Assembly (NCBI GenBank): GCA_017430455.1
Contig: JAFRMX010000005.1
Location: forward strand, 62,001-126,000
DNA: 64,000 nt
Source of the DNA: Oscillospiraceae bacterium
GTDB lineage: Bacteria; Bacillota; Clostridia; Oscillospirales; Oscillospiraceae
Direction of reading: 5' to 3'
The notes under the pieces were generated by a model. It saw only the letters and a program-made list of their open reading frames with translations, ran no database searches and was not told the origin of the DNA. Below, in pieces: positions 52,868 to 61,232 of the stretch (the stretch's first letter is position 1; the number at the start of each line of letters is the position of its first letter). A program made the translations under genes and the position numbers.

Positions 52868-53920
52868 ATGGATGAACGTCGACTCAGAAAATATGTAGGC
52901 ACTATTCAGCAGTTGGCCTATGCCCGGGAAATAACATATCAAGAAGGCCGGGCCAAGGGTATGAATGCCGTTGAAGTCTGCTGTGGGCAGATGACATATA
53001 CGGTTATGGCCGATAAATGTCTTGATATCGCGGAATTACGATACAAAGGGATCAATATATCTTTTATTTCGAAGCCTGGCCTCACTGGACGCTGCCATTA
53101 TGATACTAATGGGGCAGAAGCTCAAAGAAGTATTATGGGCGGCCTGTTTTTTACTTGCGGATATGAAAACATTTGTCCTCCTTGCACAGATGAAGGTGTT
53201 AATTACCCTATGCACGGCCGTATGAGAACCACACCGGCCGAGCATTTGTGCAGCGACGCATATTGGGAAGACGACAAGTATCATATCGTTGTCAGCGGAG
53301 AGATGAGAGAGGCGGAACTGTTCGGAGAAAATATGCAGTTGCGCCGCGAAATCAAATCCGTTTACGGTGAAAAGACTATTTATTTAACGGATGAAATAAC
53401 AAATTGCGCGTTCAGAGAAGAGCCAATGTTGCTTTTATATCATTTCAACATGGGCTTTCCTCTGTTGGACAAATCTGCAGAACTGGTTTTGCCCTCGAAG
53501 GAGGTTACACCAAGGGATAAGCTGTCAGATGCTGCCAATTGGTCAACTATGAGCGAACCAATTGACAATTTGCCGGAACAGGTATTTACGCACAAATTAG
53601 CAACAGATGAAGCCGGCAATACATTTTGTGCTTTTATAAACCCAAACCTAAACCTTGGCTTTATGTTGGAGTTTAATGTTGAGTTCCTGCCAAAATTTAT
53701 GGAATGGAAATCAATGGCGTCCGGAGACTATGTTTTGGGAATGGAGATGGCGAATTCAAATGTTCTTGGCCGTTTGGAACAAAAAAAAGAGGGCTTGCCG
53801 AAACTGAGTCCTGGTGAGAGAAGAATAATCTCGATTAAGGGAACCATTTTAGACGGCATCGACGAAATTAAAAATGTAAAAGAAAAAGCAAAACTTTTAA
53901 TAGAAGGAGACAAATCATGA
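52868..53920 (+). CDS. DUF4432 aldose-1-epimerase-like protein
   Basis: 350-residue beta-sandwich protein of the galactose-mutarotase superfamily, DUF4432 type. Features: V-M-A-D-K-C-L-D-I-A, F-T-C-G-Y-E-N-I-C-P-P, Y-P-M-H-G-R-M (His-Gly-Arg), L-Y-H-F-N-M-G-F-P-L-L-D and a late E-W-K-S-M-A-S-G-D-Y-V-L-G-M-E. Probably a sugar epimerase or mutarotase for the imported sugar. The start is weak in ribosome binding site (GAGTAAAAT). Confidence 0.82.
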   Translation: MDERRLRKYVGTIQQLAYAREITYQEGRAKGMNAVEVCCGQMTYTVMADKCLDIAELRYKGINISFISKPGLTGRCHYDTNGAEAQRSIMGGLFFTCGYENICPPCTDEGVNYPMHGRMRTTPAEHLCSDAYWEDDKYHIVVSGEMREAELFGENMQLRREIKSVYGEKTIYLTDEITNCAFREEPMLLLYHFNMGFPLLDKSAELVLPSKEVTPRDKLSDAANWSTMSEPIDNLPEQVFTHKLATDEAGNTFCAFINPNLNLGFMLEFNVEFLPKFMEWKSMASGDYVLGMEMANSNVLGRLEQKKEGLPKLSPGERRIISIKGTILDGIDEIKNVKEKAKLLIEGDKS

Positions 53921-54603
53921 AGAGATCTGAAGTAAATGCCCAAATAAAAAAAGCAATTGAGTTTGCAAAAGAATTGAATTTCAAGCTCCCGCCCTTTACG
54001 GATTGGACACCGGAAGACTGGCAGACGAAAAATCATGAATATGATGAAATAAGGGATAACATGCTCGGATGGGATGTTACAGACTATGGGATGGGAAAGT
54101 TCGATGAGTTAGGACTGGTTTTGGTTACTATCAGAAACGGCAACCAAAAAATGCCGGAAAAGTATCCCAAGCCGTATGCTGAAAAAATCTTTATTCTTCA
54201 GCCGGGACAGGTATCACCAATGCATTTCCATTGGTATAAATCAGAAGATATAATTAACCGCGGCGGTGGAAATATTTTGGTTCAGCTTTACAATAAAACT
54301 GAAGATAACAAGCTTGCGGATACGGATGTTCTGGTTAAGACCGACGGCAGGCATTATTATGTTCCTGCAGGGACTAAAATCAGATTGACTCCCGGTGAGA
54401 GCGTATCCTTTGAAAAATATGTATATCATGAAATGACGATAGAAGAAGGAACCGGGGCTGTTATGTGCGGAGAGGTTTCCATGTGTAACGATGACAATAC
54501 TGACAATTATTTTTTTCAGCCATTGGGTCGTTTTCCGGAGATCGAGGAAGATGAACCGGCATTCAGGTTGCTCTGCAACGAATACCCGGAAGCAAAGGAT
54601 TAA
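53917..54603 (+). CDS. D-lyxose isomerase
   Basis: 228-residue cupin-fold isomerase of the D-lyxose ketol-isomerase family (DUF1498), which interconverts D-lyxose and D-xylulose and often D-mannose and D-fructose. The manganese ligands are visible: M-H-F-H-W-Y-K-S-E-D (two His and Glu) and H-E-M-T-I-E. Also Y-A-E-K-I-F-I-L-Q-P-G-Q and G-R-F-P near the end. It overlaps the DUF4432 gene by 4 bases and points to lyxose, mannose or a related sugar as pathway input. Confidence 0.9.
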   Translation: MKRSEVNAQIKKAIEFAKELNFKLPPFTDWTPEDWQTKNHEYDEIRDNMLGWDVTDYGMGKFDELGLVLVTIRNGNQKMPEKYPKPYAEKIFILQPGQVSPMHFHWYKSEDIINRGGGNILVQLYNKTEDNKLADTDVLVKTDGRHYYVPAGTKIRLTPGESVSFEKYVYHEMTIEEGTGAVMCGEVSMCNDDNTDNYFFQPLGRFPEIEEDEPAFRLLCNEYPEAKD

Positions 54604-54627
54604 AATAATTCGAATAAACTGTTACAA

Positions 54628-55038
54628 ATGGATGAGCTCAATAAGAGGATAGAAGAATACATATCTTATTGCGAGGAACTATTCAAAAGTGCAAACCCGT
54701 TTGCAGGTGTTTTTGGCTTCAGCGGAGGACCAAAAGAAGATAAGGGGCACCGCGAGTTCTACGATGATGTAGGAATTATGACTGACAGAGTCTTGAACGA
54801 AGGAGAACCGGAAGAAATCTCGCAAATGGCAGAGGCGCTGCTGTTTTCTGCTTCTTCGACAGAGAAAGACAATCCGGCATATTGGATGATCCGCGCAATT
54901 AATGGGCACGCCTTAAAACTGATTCCTGAACTTGCTCCTGAGCGCAAAAATGAGCTGCTAAAAAGGTTTTCCGCGACCTTCCCCAAAAATGAACGCCTGC
55001 CAATAGAACAGCAGCTTTTCAAAGCACTAAAGAAATAA
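54628..55038 (+). CDS. Hypothetical protein, end of the second cassette
   Basis: 136 residues, soluble, mostly helical and charged, no family recognised. G-F-S-G-G-P-K-E-D-K-G-H-R-E near residue 30 and W-M-I-R-A-I-N-G-H near 90 are the most distinctive stretches. It begins 24 bases after the lyxose isomerase stop without a clear ribosome binding site. Confidence 0.6.
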   Translation: MDELNKRIEEYISYCEELFKSANPFAGVFGFSGGPKEDKGHREFYDDVGIMTDRVLNEGEPEEISQMAEALLFSASSTEKDNPAYWMIRAINGHALKLIPELAPERKNELLKRFSATFPKNERLPIEQQLFKALKK

Positions 55039-55087
55039 GTAAAGATCATTATTAATAATATCGATTGGATCCTAGAAAGCTGAGGAT

Positions 55088-56278
55088 ATGATCAAAAACT
55101 ATCGTCAGACACTGATCGCCTGCTATATGGGCTTTATTACGCAGGCTGTTGCGGCAAATTTCGTGCCTCTTCTTTTTCTGACCTTTCATGAGACCTACGG
55201 TATCTCTCTGGTTAAGATCGCGATGATCTCCTCGGTATTTTTCCTTACGCAGCTTGTTACGGATCTTTTGTCTGCAGGCCTTGCAGACAGGATCGGATAC
55301 CGGCCCTGCATCGTGGCCTCAGAGATCCTCTCCGCCCTCGGGCTTCTGGGGCTCGCGTTTCTTCCGGACCTGTTTCCGGATCCTTTCGCGGGGATCCTGA
55401 TCTGCGTGGCAGTGTATGCCGTGGGTAGCGGACTGATCGAAGTCCTCTGCAGCCCGATCGTGGAGGCCTGCCCTTTTGAAAACAAGGAATCGGTCATGAG
55501 CCTTCTCCACTCTTTTTACTGTTGGGGCGCGGTGGGAACGATATTTCTCTCAACGGTGTTCTTCTCTGTCTTTGGCACTGGAAGCTGGAGAATCCTGTCC
55601 TGCCTCTGGGCGCTCATACCGCTGGTGAATATCCGAAACTTTGCTGTCTGCCCTATTGAGCATCTTGTCGAAGAAGAAAAGAGCATGACAGGCGCCCAAC
55701 TTTTAAAAACACCGCTGTTCTGGCTGCTGGTCCTGCTTATGGTCTGTTCCGGCGCCTCTGAACTTGCAATGGCGCAGTGGGCTTCCGCGTTTACGGAATC
55801 TGCGCTCGGCGTTTCCAAAACGGTCGGAGACCTGGCTGGACCATGTCTCTTTGCGGTTTTGATGGGCTTGAGCCGGGTCTTCTACGGCAGGTTTGGCAAG
55901 AGCATGGACATGATGAAATTCATGATCCTTTCCGGGATTCTCTGTGTCGCCTGCTATCTTCTTGCGGCGCTCTCGGTAAGCCCGATTTTCGGTCTGGTCG
56001 GATGCGCGCTCTGCGGGTTTTCGGTCGGTATCATGTGGCCGGGGACAATCAGCATCTCCGCACACACTCTGACCAGAGGCGGGACTGCGATGTTTGCGCT
56101 TCTTGCACTGGCAGGAGACTTGGGCGGGGCGCTCGGACCAGGCCTTATAGGTGTCGCCTCACAACAGATGGGCGGGAATTTGAAGACCGGAATTCTGCTG
56201 GGGTGCATTTTTCCGGTCATAATGGTTGCGGGTCTCCTGTTTCTGGGCAAAAAACAAAAACACAATAATTCTTTATGA
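55088..56278 (+). CDS. MFS transporter
   Basis: 396-residue major facilitator superfamily protein with 12 hydrophobic helices. The loop between helices 2 and 3 reads G-L-A-D-R-I-G-Y-R, the family signature. Similar to fucose- or sugar-type permeases, but the substrate is not evident. CTGAGGAT precedes the ATG. GC content rises here compared with the genes before it, marking the end of the AT-rich block. Confidence 0.88.
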   Translation: MIKNYRQTLIACYMGFITQAVAANFVPLLFLTFHETYGISLVKIAMISSVFFLTQLVTDLLSAGLADRIGYRPCIVASEILSALGLLGLAFLPDLFPDPFAGILICVAVYAVGSGLIEVLCSPIVEACPFENKESVMSLLHSFYCWGAVGTIFLSTVFFSVFGTGSWRILSCLWALIPLVNIRNFAVCPIEHLVEEEKSMTGAQLLKTPLFWLLVLLMVCSGASELAMAQWASAFTESALGVSKTVGDLAGPCLFAVLMGLSRVFYGRFGKSMDMMKFMILSGILCVACYLLAALSVSPIFGLVGCALCGFSVGIMWPGTISISAHTLTRGGTAMFALLALAGDLGGALGPGLIGVASQQMGGNLKTGILLGCIFPVIMVAGLLFLGKKQKHNNSL

Positions 56279-56345
56279 GCAATTGGTATAAAGAGGCCGG
56301 AATGAGGCAAGATAATCATAAACCGAGCGAAATGTATACAGATAA

Positions 56346-56374
56346 TTGATGAATCTGCTGTTTTATGGTATTCT
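56346..56374 (+). promoter_or_regulatory. Promoter of the Ldh2-family gene
   Basis: TTGATG, 17-base spacer, TATTCT; AGGAGGAATTG precedes the ATG at 56441. Confidence 0.6.
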
Positions 56375-56440
56375 GACAATACTGAACAAAAACCGTGTAT
56401 GCATGAATAACAGCAATATGTTTATACAGGAGGAATTGAT

Positions 56441-57499
56441 ATGATTCATCTTTCATATGCCCAGGAACTCGCCCTGATCGAGCGCCTTCTAACTGCGCTG
56501 GATGTCCCCGAGGACGATGCAGCCTCACTGGCAGCAGTTGTCACCCACTCTGATTTTACAGGCACCTATTCCCACGGACTTTCCCGCCTCTGTATCTATC
56601 TCAGACAGTATATGGCAGGCGCGCTGATAGCAAGGCCTGACTTTCACTGCGTGAAGGATACGGATGCCTCGCTCGCCTTTGAGTGCGGCGGCGGTTCCGG
56701 CATCGTGGCCGTCAACCGTGTATACGACGCGGTGCTCGAGCGTGCCCGCAAATACGGGATTGCGGCAGGCGTTGCCCGCAACAGCGCGAATATCGGCTGC
56801 GGAGGTTATTACGGCTTCCGTATGGCGAAGGACAATATGATAGGTATAGTTGTGAGCAATACCTATCCCTGTATGGCTCCCTTCGGAGGCGCGGACCGTC
56901 TGATTGGCACGAACCCCATCATTCTCGGCTGCCCGACGACAAATCCCGACCGGCCTATAGTACTTGACATCTCCACAAGCGGAGTGGCCATAGGCAAGGT
57001 CTTTGCCTACCGCCGCGAAGATAAGGAGATGCCTGAAGGCTGGGCCAACGATTATGACGGCAACCCGACTACGGATCCGCACGACGCCTACTGTGTACGT
57101 CCTGCGGGAGGCCACAAGGGCTACGGACTTGCCGTGTTCGTCGACATGTTTGGAGGCGTTCTGGCTGACGCTCTCACGAGCGCTGAGATCCCCTTCGTTG
57201 AGGATATGGAGCCAGAGAGAACGGGCTTTGCGGTCATACTTCTCGATATCGCGCACTTCCTGAACGTAGAGCGCTTTAAGGAACATGCCGCTGCTTATGC
57301 CGAGAAGCTCAAGAACAGCAGAACGGCTACAGGCGTAAAGGAGATCTACCTGCCCGGCGAGATCGAAGCCCGTCTCTTTGAGGAGAACAAGATCAAAGGC
57401 CTTGATTTCTCAGACGCGCTGGTAGCAGAGCTTGAGGATCTTGCACGCCAGAGCGGCGCCCTCGGCAAGGACGGAGCGCTCGCAGACCTTCTCGCGTGA
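56441..57499 (+). CDS. Malate/L-lactate/ureidoglycolate dehydrogenase family oxidoreductase
   Basis: 352-residue NAD(P)-dependent enzyme of the Ldh_2 (AllD/YlbC/YiaK) family, which oxidises 2-hydroxy acids or reduces 2-keto acids. Typical motifs: H-S-D-F-T-G-T-Y-S-H-G near residue 36 with the catalytic His, N-S-A-N-I-G-C-G-G-Y, A-P-F-G-G and G-G-H-K-G-Y-G-L-A-V. Single-gene unit with its own promoter and terminator; the exact substrate cannot be assigned. Confidence 0.88.
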   Translation: MIHLSYAQELALIERLLTALDVPEDDAASLAAVVTHSDFTGTYSHGLSRLCIYLRQYMAGALIARPDFHCVKDTDASLAFECGGGSGIVAVNRVYDAVLERARKYGIAAGVARNSANIGCGGYYGFRMAKDNMIGIVVSNTYPCMAPFGGADRLIGTNPIILGCPTTNPDRPIVLDISTSGVAIGKVFAYRREDKEMPEGWANDYDGNPTTDPHDAYCVRPAGGHKGYGLAVFVDMFGGVLADALTSAEIPFVEDMEPERTGFAVILLDIAHFLNVERFKEHAAAYAEKLKNSRTATGVKEIYLPGEIEARLFEENKIKGLDFSDALVAELEDLARQSGALGKDGALADLLA

Positions 57500-57510
57500 C
57501 TGTTTCGATA

Positions 57511-57546
57511 AACACACCCCGTAATGACTTACGGGGTGTGTTTTTA
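57511..57546. terminator. Bidirectional terminator
   Basis: Perfect 14-bp stem AACACACCCCGTAA/TTACGGGGTGTGTT with a TGAC loop and T runs, between converging genes. Confidence 0.9.
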
Positions 57547-57565
57547 TCTCTTTAATATCGCTTTT

Positions 57566-58210
57566 TCAAATCAGCATCTTTTCGAGTTCTTCAATGTCCT
57601 CTGCGATCGCGTCCGCTCCCGCGGCTTCAAGTTCTCCGGGGCCGGCGTAGCCCCAGCGCACGCCGATGCAGGGAATGCCGACCTTTTTTGCTCCCGCCAC
57701 GTCGTACTTCGTGTCTCCGATGAGGACGGTTTTTTCTTTCGGTACTCCGCTCTTTTCTATGGCAGAGGCGAGCACCTCCCATTTGGCGTTATTTCCCGCG
57801 CCGACATTGGAGCCCGAGATCACATCGAAAAGCTCAGTCATACCGGAGCGCTCCAGCAGCAGCTCCGCGAGTTCCTGGGGTTTGGAAGTGGCGATGCCGA
57901 GGACCTTCCCGGAAGCCCTCAGGTGCTCCAGCAGCTCTCGGATCCCGGGAAACGGCGTGCTCTCATAGACGCCGACGGGCTTGTAGCGTTCGCGAAACTC
58001 TCTGGTGGCAAGCACGGCCTCTTCTCTGGTGAACCCGAATTTTTCCATAAACATATCGTCGAGAGGGGGCCCCGCGAAACAGCGCAGATCCTCAAGCTCC
58101 GCGTCCAGACCGTGTTTGTTTATCGCGTAGCGCACGGATCTTGTGATCCCTTCGACAGTATCATAAACTGTACCGTCAAAATCGAATAAAATACACTCGG
58201 CCAGCTTCAT
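57566..58210 (-). CDS. HAD-family hydrolase, phosphoglycolate-phosphatase-like
   Basis: 214-residue phosphatase of HAD subfamily IA. Motif I D-F-D-G-T-V-Y-D-T at the start (nucleophile Asp), motif II A-T-S-K-P, conserved Lys before G-D-T-K-Y-D-V-A-G-A-K (motif IV). The cap F-A-G-P-P-L resembles phosphoglycolate or nucleotide phosphatases. ATG 58210 fits the family N-terminus; AGAAGGTG is immediately upstream. It follows the S9 peptidase gene by 43 bases. Confidence 0.88.
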   Translation of the reverse strand: MKLAECILFDFDGTVYDTVEGITRSVRYAINKHGLDAELEDLRCFAGPPLDDMFMEKFGFTREEAVLATREFRERYKPVGVYESTPFPGIRELLEHLRASGKVLGIATSKPQELAELLLERSGMTELFDVISGSNVGAGNNAKWEVLASAIEKSGVPKEKTVLIGDTKYDVAGAKKVGIPCIGVRWGYAGPGELEAAGADAIAEDIEELEKMLI

Positions 58211-58253
58211 CACCTTCTTTCCGGAGAAATCATACAGATGTGTAAAGGGGAAG

Positions 58254-60242
58254 TCAAGATGAAAACCGGTCGAACCAGGAAGTGATTTCTTCAAGCCGTC
58301 TTATACGGTGCTTTGGTTTCCCCGAGCGGCTGAGCTCGTGGTTTTCCCCGTGGAAAACGCACATCCTCGCCTCGACACCCCTGTCCAGCAGCGCCGCGTA
58401 CATCTGAAGCCCCTGTTCGAGCGGGCAGCGCCAGTCCTCGTCGGAATGGATGAACAGGGTGGGGGTTTTGACGTTTCCTGCATATTTGAGAGGAGACTGC
58501 TCCCAGAGCTTCCCGGGGTCGGTGTACAGATCCCCAAGGGTCTGGTCCGGGGCAAACCAGACACCGATATCGCTTGTGCCGCAGAAACTGAGCCAGTTGG
58601 AGATGGAGCGTTGCGAGGCGGCGCAACAGAACCTGTCAGTGTGGCCGATAATCCAGTTCGTCATGAATCCGCCGTAGCTCCCGCCCGTCTCGCATACGCG
58701 TTTTTTATCTATCTGGGGGTATTTCTCCAGCACCGCGTCCGTGAAATCCATCAGGTTTCTGTAATCCGTGCCGCCGTAATCACCGAAGATGTCCGCGAAT
58801 TCATTGTCTCTTCCGTCGCTGCCCTTCGGATTGCAGAAAAACACGAAATATCCTTTTCCCGCCCAAACCTGCATCTCATGGTAAAACACCGGGCCGTATA
58901 CCGTCTTCGGACCGCCGTGGATGTCGAAAACGGCGGGGTATCTCTTCTCCGGGTCAAAATCCTTCGGCAGAAGTACCCAGCCGCCGATCTCAAGCTCCCC
59001 GCTTCTTACGGTCAGCGGCTCGGGCTTTGCGATATATCGTCCTTCTGTTGCTTTTTCGTTGAATGAGCTGATCTTATACAGAGCTTTTGTCTTCAGACCG
59101 TAAGTATAAAGCTCCTGCGGGAGCATGCCGTAGAGTCCCGAGAGCAAAACGGTATCTCCGGAGATGTCGAAGCACTCGGCGGAGCCCTCAGCCTCCAGGA
59201 CAGGCTCATCCTTTCCGTCGGGGCCGAGACAGTAAAGATAACTGTTTCCTTCCCTGGTAGTCAGATGGTAAAGCTTCCCGTCCACAGGGACAAAGCTTCT
59301 TCCGCCGCCGTAACGGACATCGCTGCCCACGCTGTTGTACATGCTGTATTCTTCCCGGCGCAGCAGCTTCATTTCGCCCGTGCGTGCGTCTACTGTATAG
59401 ACCCAGCTGTTTTCGTTTAAACCGTAGCGCTTGCCCTCGGAAGCAAAGAGAAAAAGCGTCTCCCCTGCTGCCTCAAGACCGCCGAGCAAATGGGACTCAT
59501 TTTTCAGGATGACGCGTTTTTCTCCGGTCTTAAAGTTTACAGCTCTTACTTCAAAGCCCCGGATGCTCCGTTTTGGAGCAGCTTTTTCGACGCTGTAGAA
59601 CACTTCATCTCCGAGCACGGTGATGCCGGATACATTTTCAGATATCTCCGTCACGGGACTGAGGGAATACGGTTCTGCCTCCGCAAGAAAGAGCATCCTG
59701 CGCCTTCCGCTGATAAAGCCCTGTCCGTTGGATGTGTAGGGAAGCTCATCCAGTACTTCATAATCCTTATTCTCTTTGCGCTCTTTGACGGCAGTTTCGG
59801 TATATTCCCGGTCCCCCTTCCAAAGCTCCGGATACTTCTTGTCTGCGGAAGCGATAAGCGCGAAACGCCCGCCGCCGAGCACCTTTACATCTTCCGAGAC
59901 AAAGGGCACCGTAAACAGGCAGGAGGCCTCTCCGCCGTTTATGTCAAGGACATAATACGAGGTGAATTCCTCCCCGGCCTCGGCGCGCTTTTTCTCCGCG
60001 TCCGAGCGCGCGGCAGGGAATATGATATGAGTGTCGTCCAGCCAGGTAAAGCTCCGTTCCATTCCCAGATCGGTGAGTTTCTTCAAAGAACCGTTTTCAT
60101 ACAGCCAGAGCCTTGACTCGTAGCTGTTCTCCTCTTTATTGGCGTTCGATACGACAAAAGCAGCCCGCTTTCCATCGGGCGAATATCTGATCCCGGACAA
60201 AGATCTGTAGGATAGAATGTCATTTATTTTAACGGATTCCAT
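58254..60242 (-). CDS. S9 family peptidase (acylaminoacyl-peptidase/DPP-like)
   Basis: 662-residue serine peptidase. N-terminal beta-propeller (residues about 1-390) built from repeats such as S-P-D-G-K-R-A-A-F, then an alpha/beta-hydrolase domain with nucleophile G-G-S-Y-G-G-F, acid D-E-D-W-R-C-P and His in H-G-E-N-H-E-L-S-R-S-G. No signal peptide, so it trims short peptides in the cytoplasm. TAAAGGAGGC precedes the ATG. Confidence 0.92.
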   Translation of the reverse strand: MESVKINDILSYRSLSGIRYSPDGKRAAFVVSNANKEENSYESRLWLYENGSLKKLTDLGMERSFTWLDDTHIIFPAARSDAEKKRAEAGEEFTSYYVLDINGGEASCLFTVPFVSEDVKVLGGGRFALIASADKKYPELWKGDREYTETAVKERKENKDYEVLDELPYTSNGQGFISGRRRMLFLAEAEPYSLSPVTEISENVSGITVLGDEVFYSVEKAAPKRSIRGFEVRAVNFKTGEKRVILKNESHLLGGLEAAGETLFLFASEGKRYGLNENSWVYTVDARTGEMKLLRREEYSMYNSVGSDVRYGGGRSFVPVDGKLYHLTTREGNSYLYCLGPDGKDEPVLEAEGSAECFDISGDTVLLSGLYGMLPQELYTYGLKTKALYKISSFNEKATEGRYIAKPEPLTVRSGELEIGGWVLLPKDFDPEKRYPAVFDIHGGPKTVYGPVFYHEMQVWAGKGYFVFFCNPKGSDGRDNEFADIFGDYGGTDYRNLMDFTDAVLEKYPQIDKKRVCETGGSYGGFMTNWIIGHTDRFCCAASQRSISNWLSFCGTSDIGVWFAPDQTLGDLYTDPGKLWEQSPLKYAGNVKTPTLFIHSDEDWRCPLEQGLQMYAALLDRGVEARMCVFHGENHELSRSGKPKHRIRRLEEITSWFDRFSS

Positions 60243-60359
60243 ACAAGCCTCCTTTATAAGCAGATAAAACTATACCACACATTGCCCGGGATTTGTATCA
60301 CTTATATATAAGCCTGTTAACGATATAAAATTTGGGCAATTTTCGGGCGGCTTTTGTGT

Positions 60360-60388
60360 TTGTCATATGCCGGGGCTCGTGGTATACT
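60360..60388 (+). promoter_or_regulatory. Promoter of the alpha/beta-hydrolase gene
   Basis: TTGTCA, 17-base spacer, TATACT. Confidence 0.7.
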
Positions 60389-60420
60389 TTCCGCATAAAA
60401 AGAAAAGAGGAGAAGAGGTC

Positions 60421-61230
60421 ATGGGCAGGCAGCCGGATAACGACAAAAAACAGCGGATCCGGGATAACTTCCTGGCGCGGAACAGATACGCGCTCGATCT
60501 GCGCTTTGTGCTCAGGGACGGCAAGAAGCACCCTGCTGCGATCCTGATCCCGGGCGGGGCCTACAGAGCAGTCTGCAGCTTTATAGAGGGCGTGCCGATC
60601 GCGAGAAAGCTGAACGAAAGGGGCATATCAGCCGTTATTCTGTACTACCGCGTAAGGAGAAAGGCTTCTTATCCCGCGCCGATGGATGACCTCGCGCGAG
60701 CGGTAAGGGAATGCCTCGAAAGAGCGGATGAGCTCGGGCTGGATATGGACAGTTATTCCGTCTGGGGAGCCTCCGCGGGAGGACATCTCGCGGGCAGTAT
60801 CGGGACGGAGAATATGGGATACATGAAATACGGCTTGCCGAAGCCCTCGGCGCTGATTCTGGAGTACCCTGTCATTTCCATGATGCCTGGCCTTACCCAT
60901 GGAGTAACGCACGACAATCTCCTGGGAAAGAACGCGACCCGGGAAATGGAGGAGTTTACGAGCATCGAAAAGCATGTGACGAAAAACTATCCTCCGACCT
61001 ACGTGTGGTGCGGTGACTGTGATGAAACGGTTCCTCCCGAAAACACAAGGATAATGGAAGAGCAGCTCGAAAAGACAGGCGTCAGGAACTTGTGCGATGT
61101 CTTCCCCGGAGTCGGGCACGGAGTCGGCCCCGGAACAGGCACAAGCGCGGAGGGCTGGATTGACACAGCCGTATCTTTCTGGCTTAATAAGGAACAAAAT
61201 AGCAGGACACTTCAGAAAGCAGGTATATAA
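60421..61230 (+). CDS. Alpha/beta-hydrolase, esterase-like
   Basis: 269-residue cytoplasmic hydrolase of the BD-FAE/esterase type. Oxyanion stretch I-P-G-G-A-Y, nucleophile elbow G-A-S-A-G-G-H, acid in C-D-E-T-V-P-P-E-N-T and His in G-V-G-H-G-V-G. ATG 60421 follows AGAGGAGAAGAGG; an in-frame upstream start at 60367 lies inside the promoter region. Two bases before the ATP-grasp gene. Confidence 0.87.
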   Translation: MGRQPDNDKKQRIRDNFLARNRYALDLRFVLRDGKKHPAAILIPGGAYRAVCSFIEGVPIARKLNERGISAVILYYRVRRKASYPAPMDDLARAVRECLERADELGLDMDSYSVWGASAGGHLAGSIGTENMGYMKYGLPKPSALILEYPVISMMPGLTHGVTHDNLLGKNATREMEEFTSIEKHVTKNYPPTYVWCGDCDETVPPENTRIMEEQLEKTGVRNLCDVFPGVGHGVGPGTGTSAEGWIDTAVSFWLNKEQNSRTLQKAGI

Positions 61231-61232
61231 CG

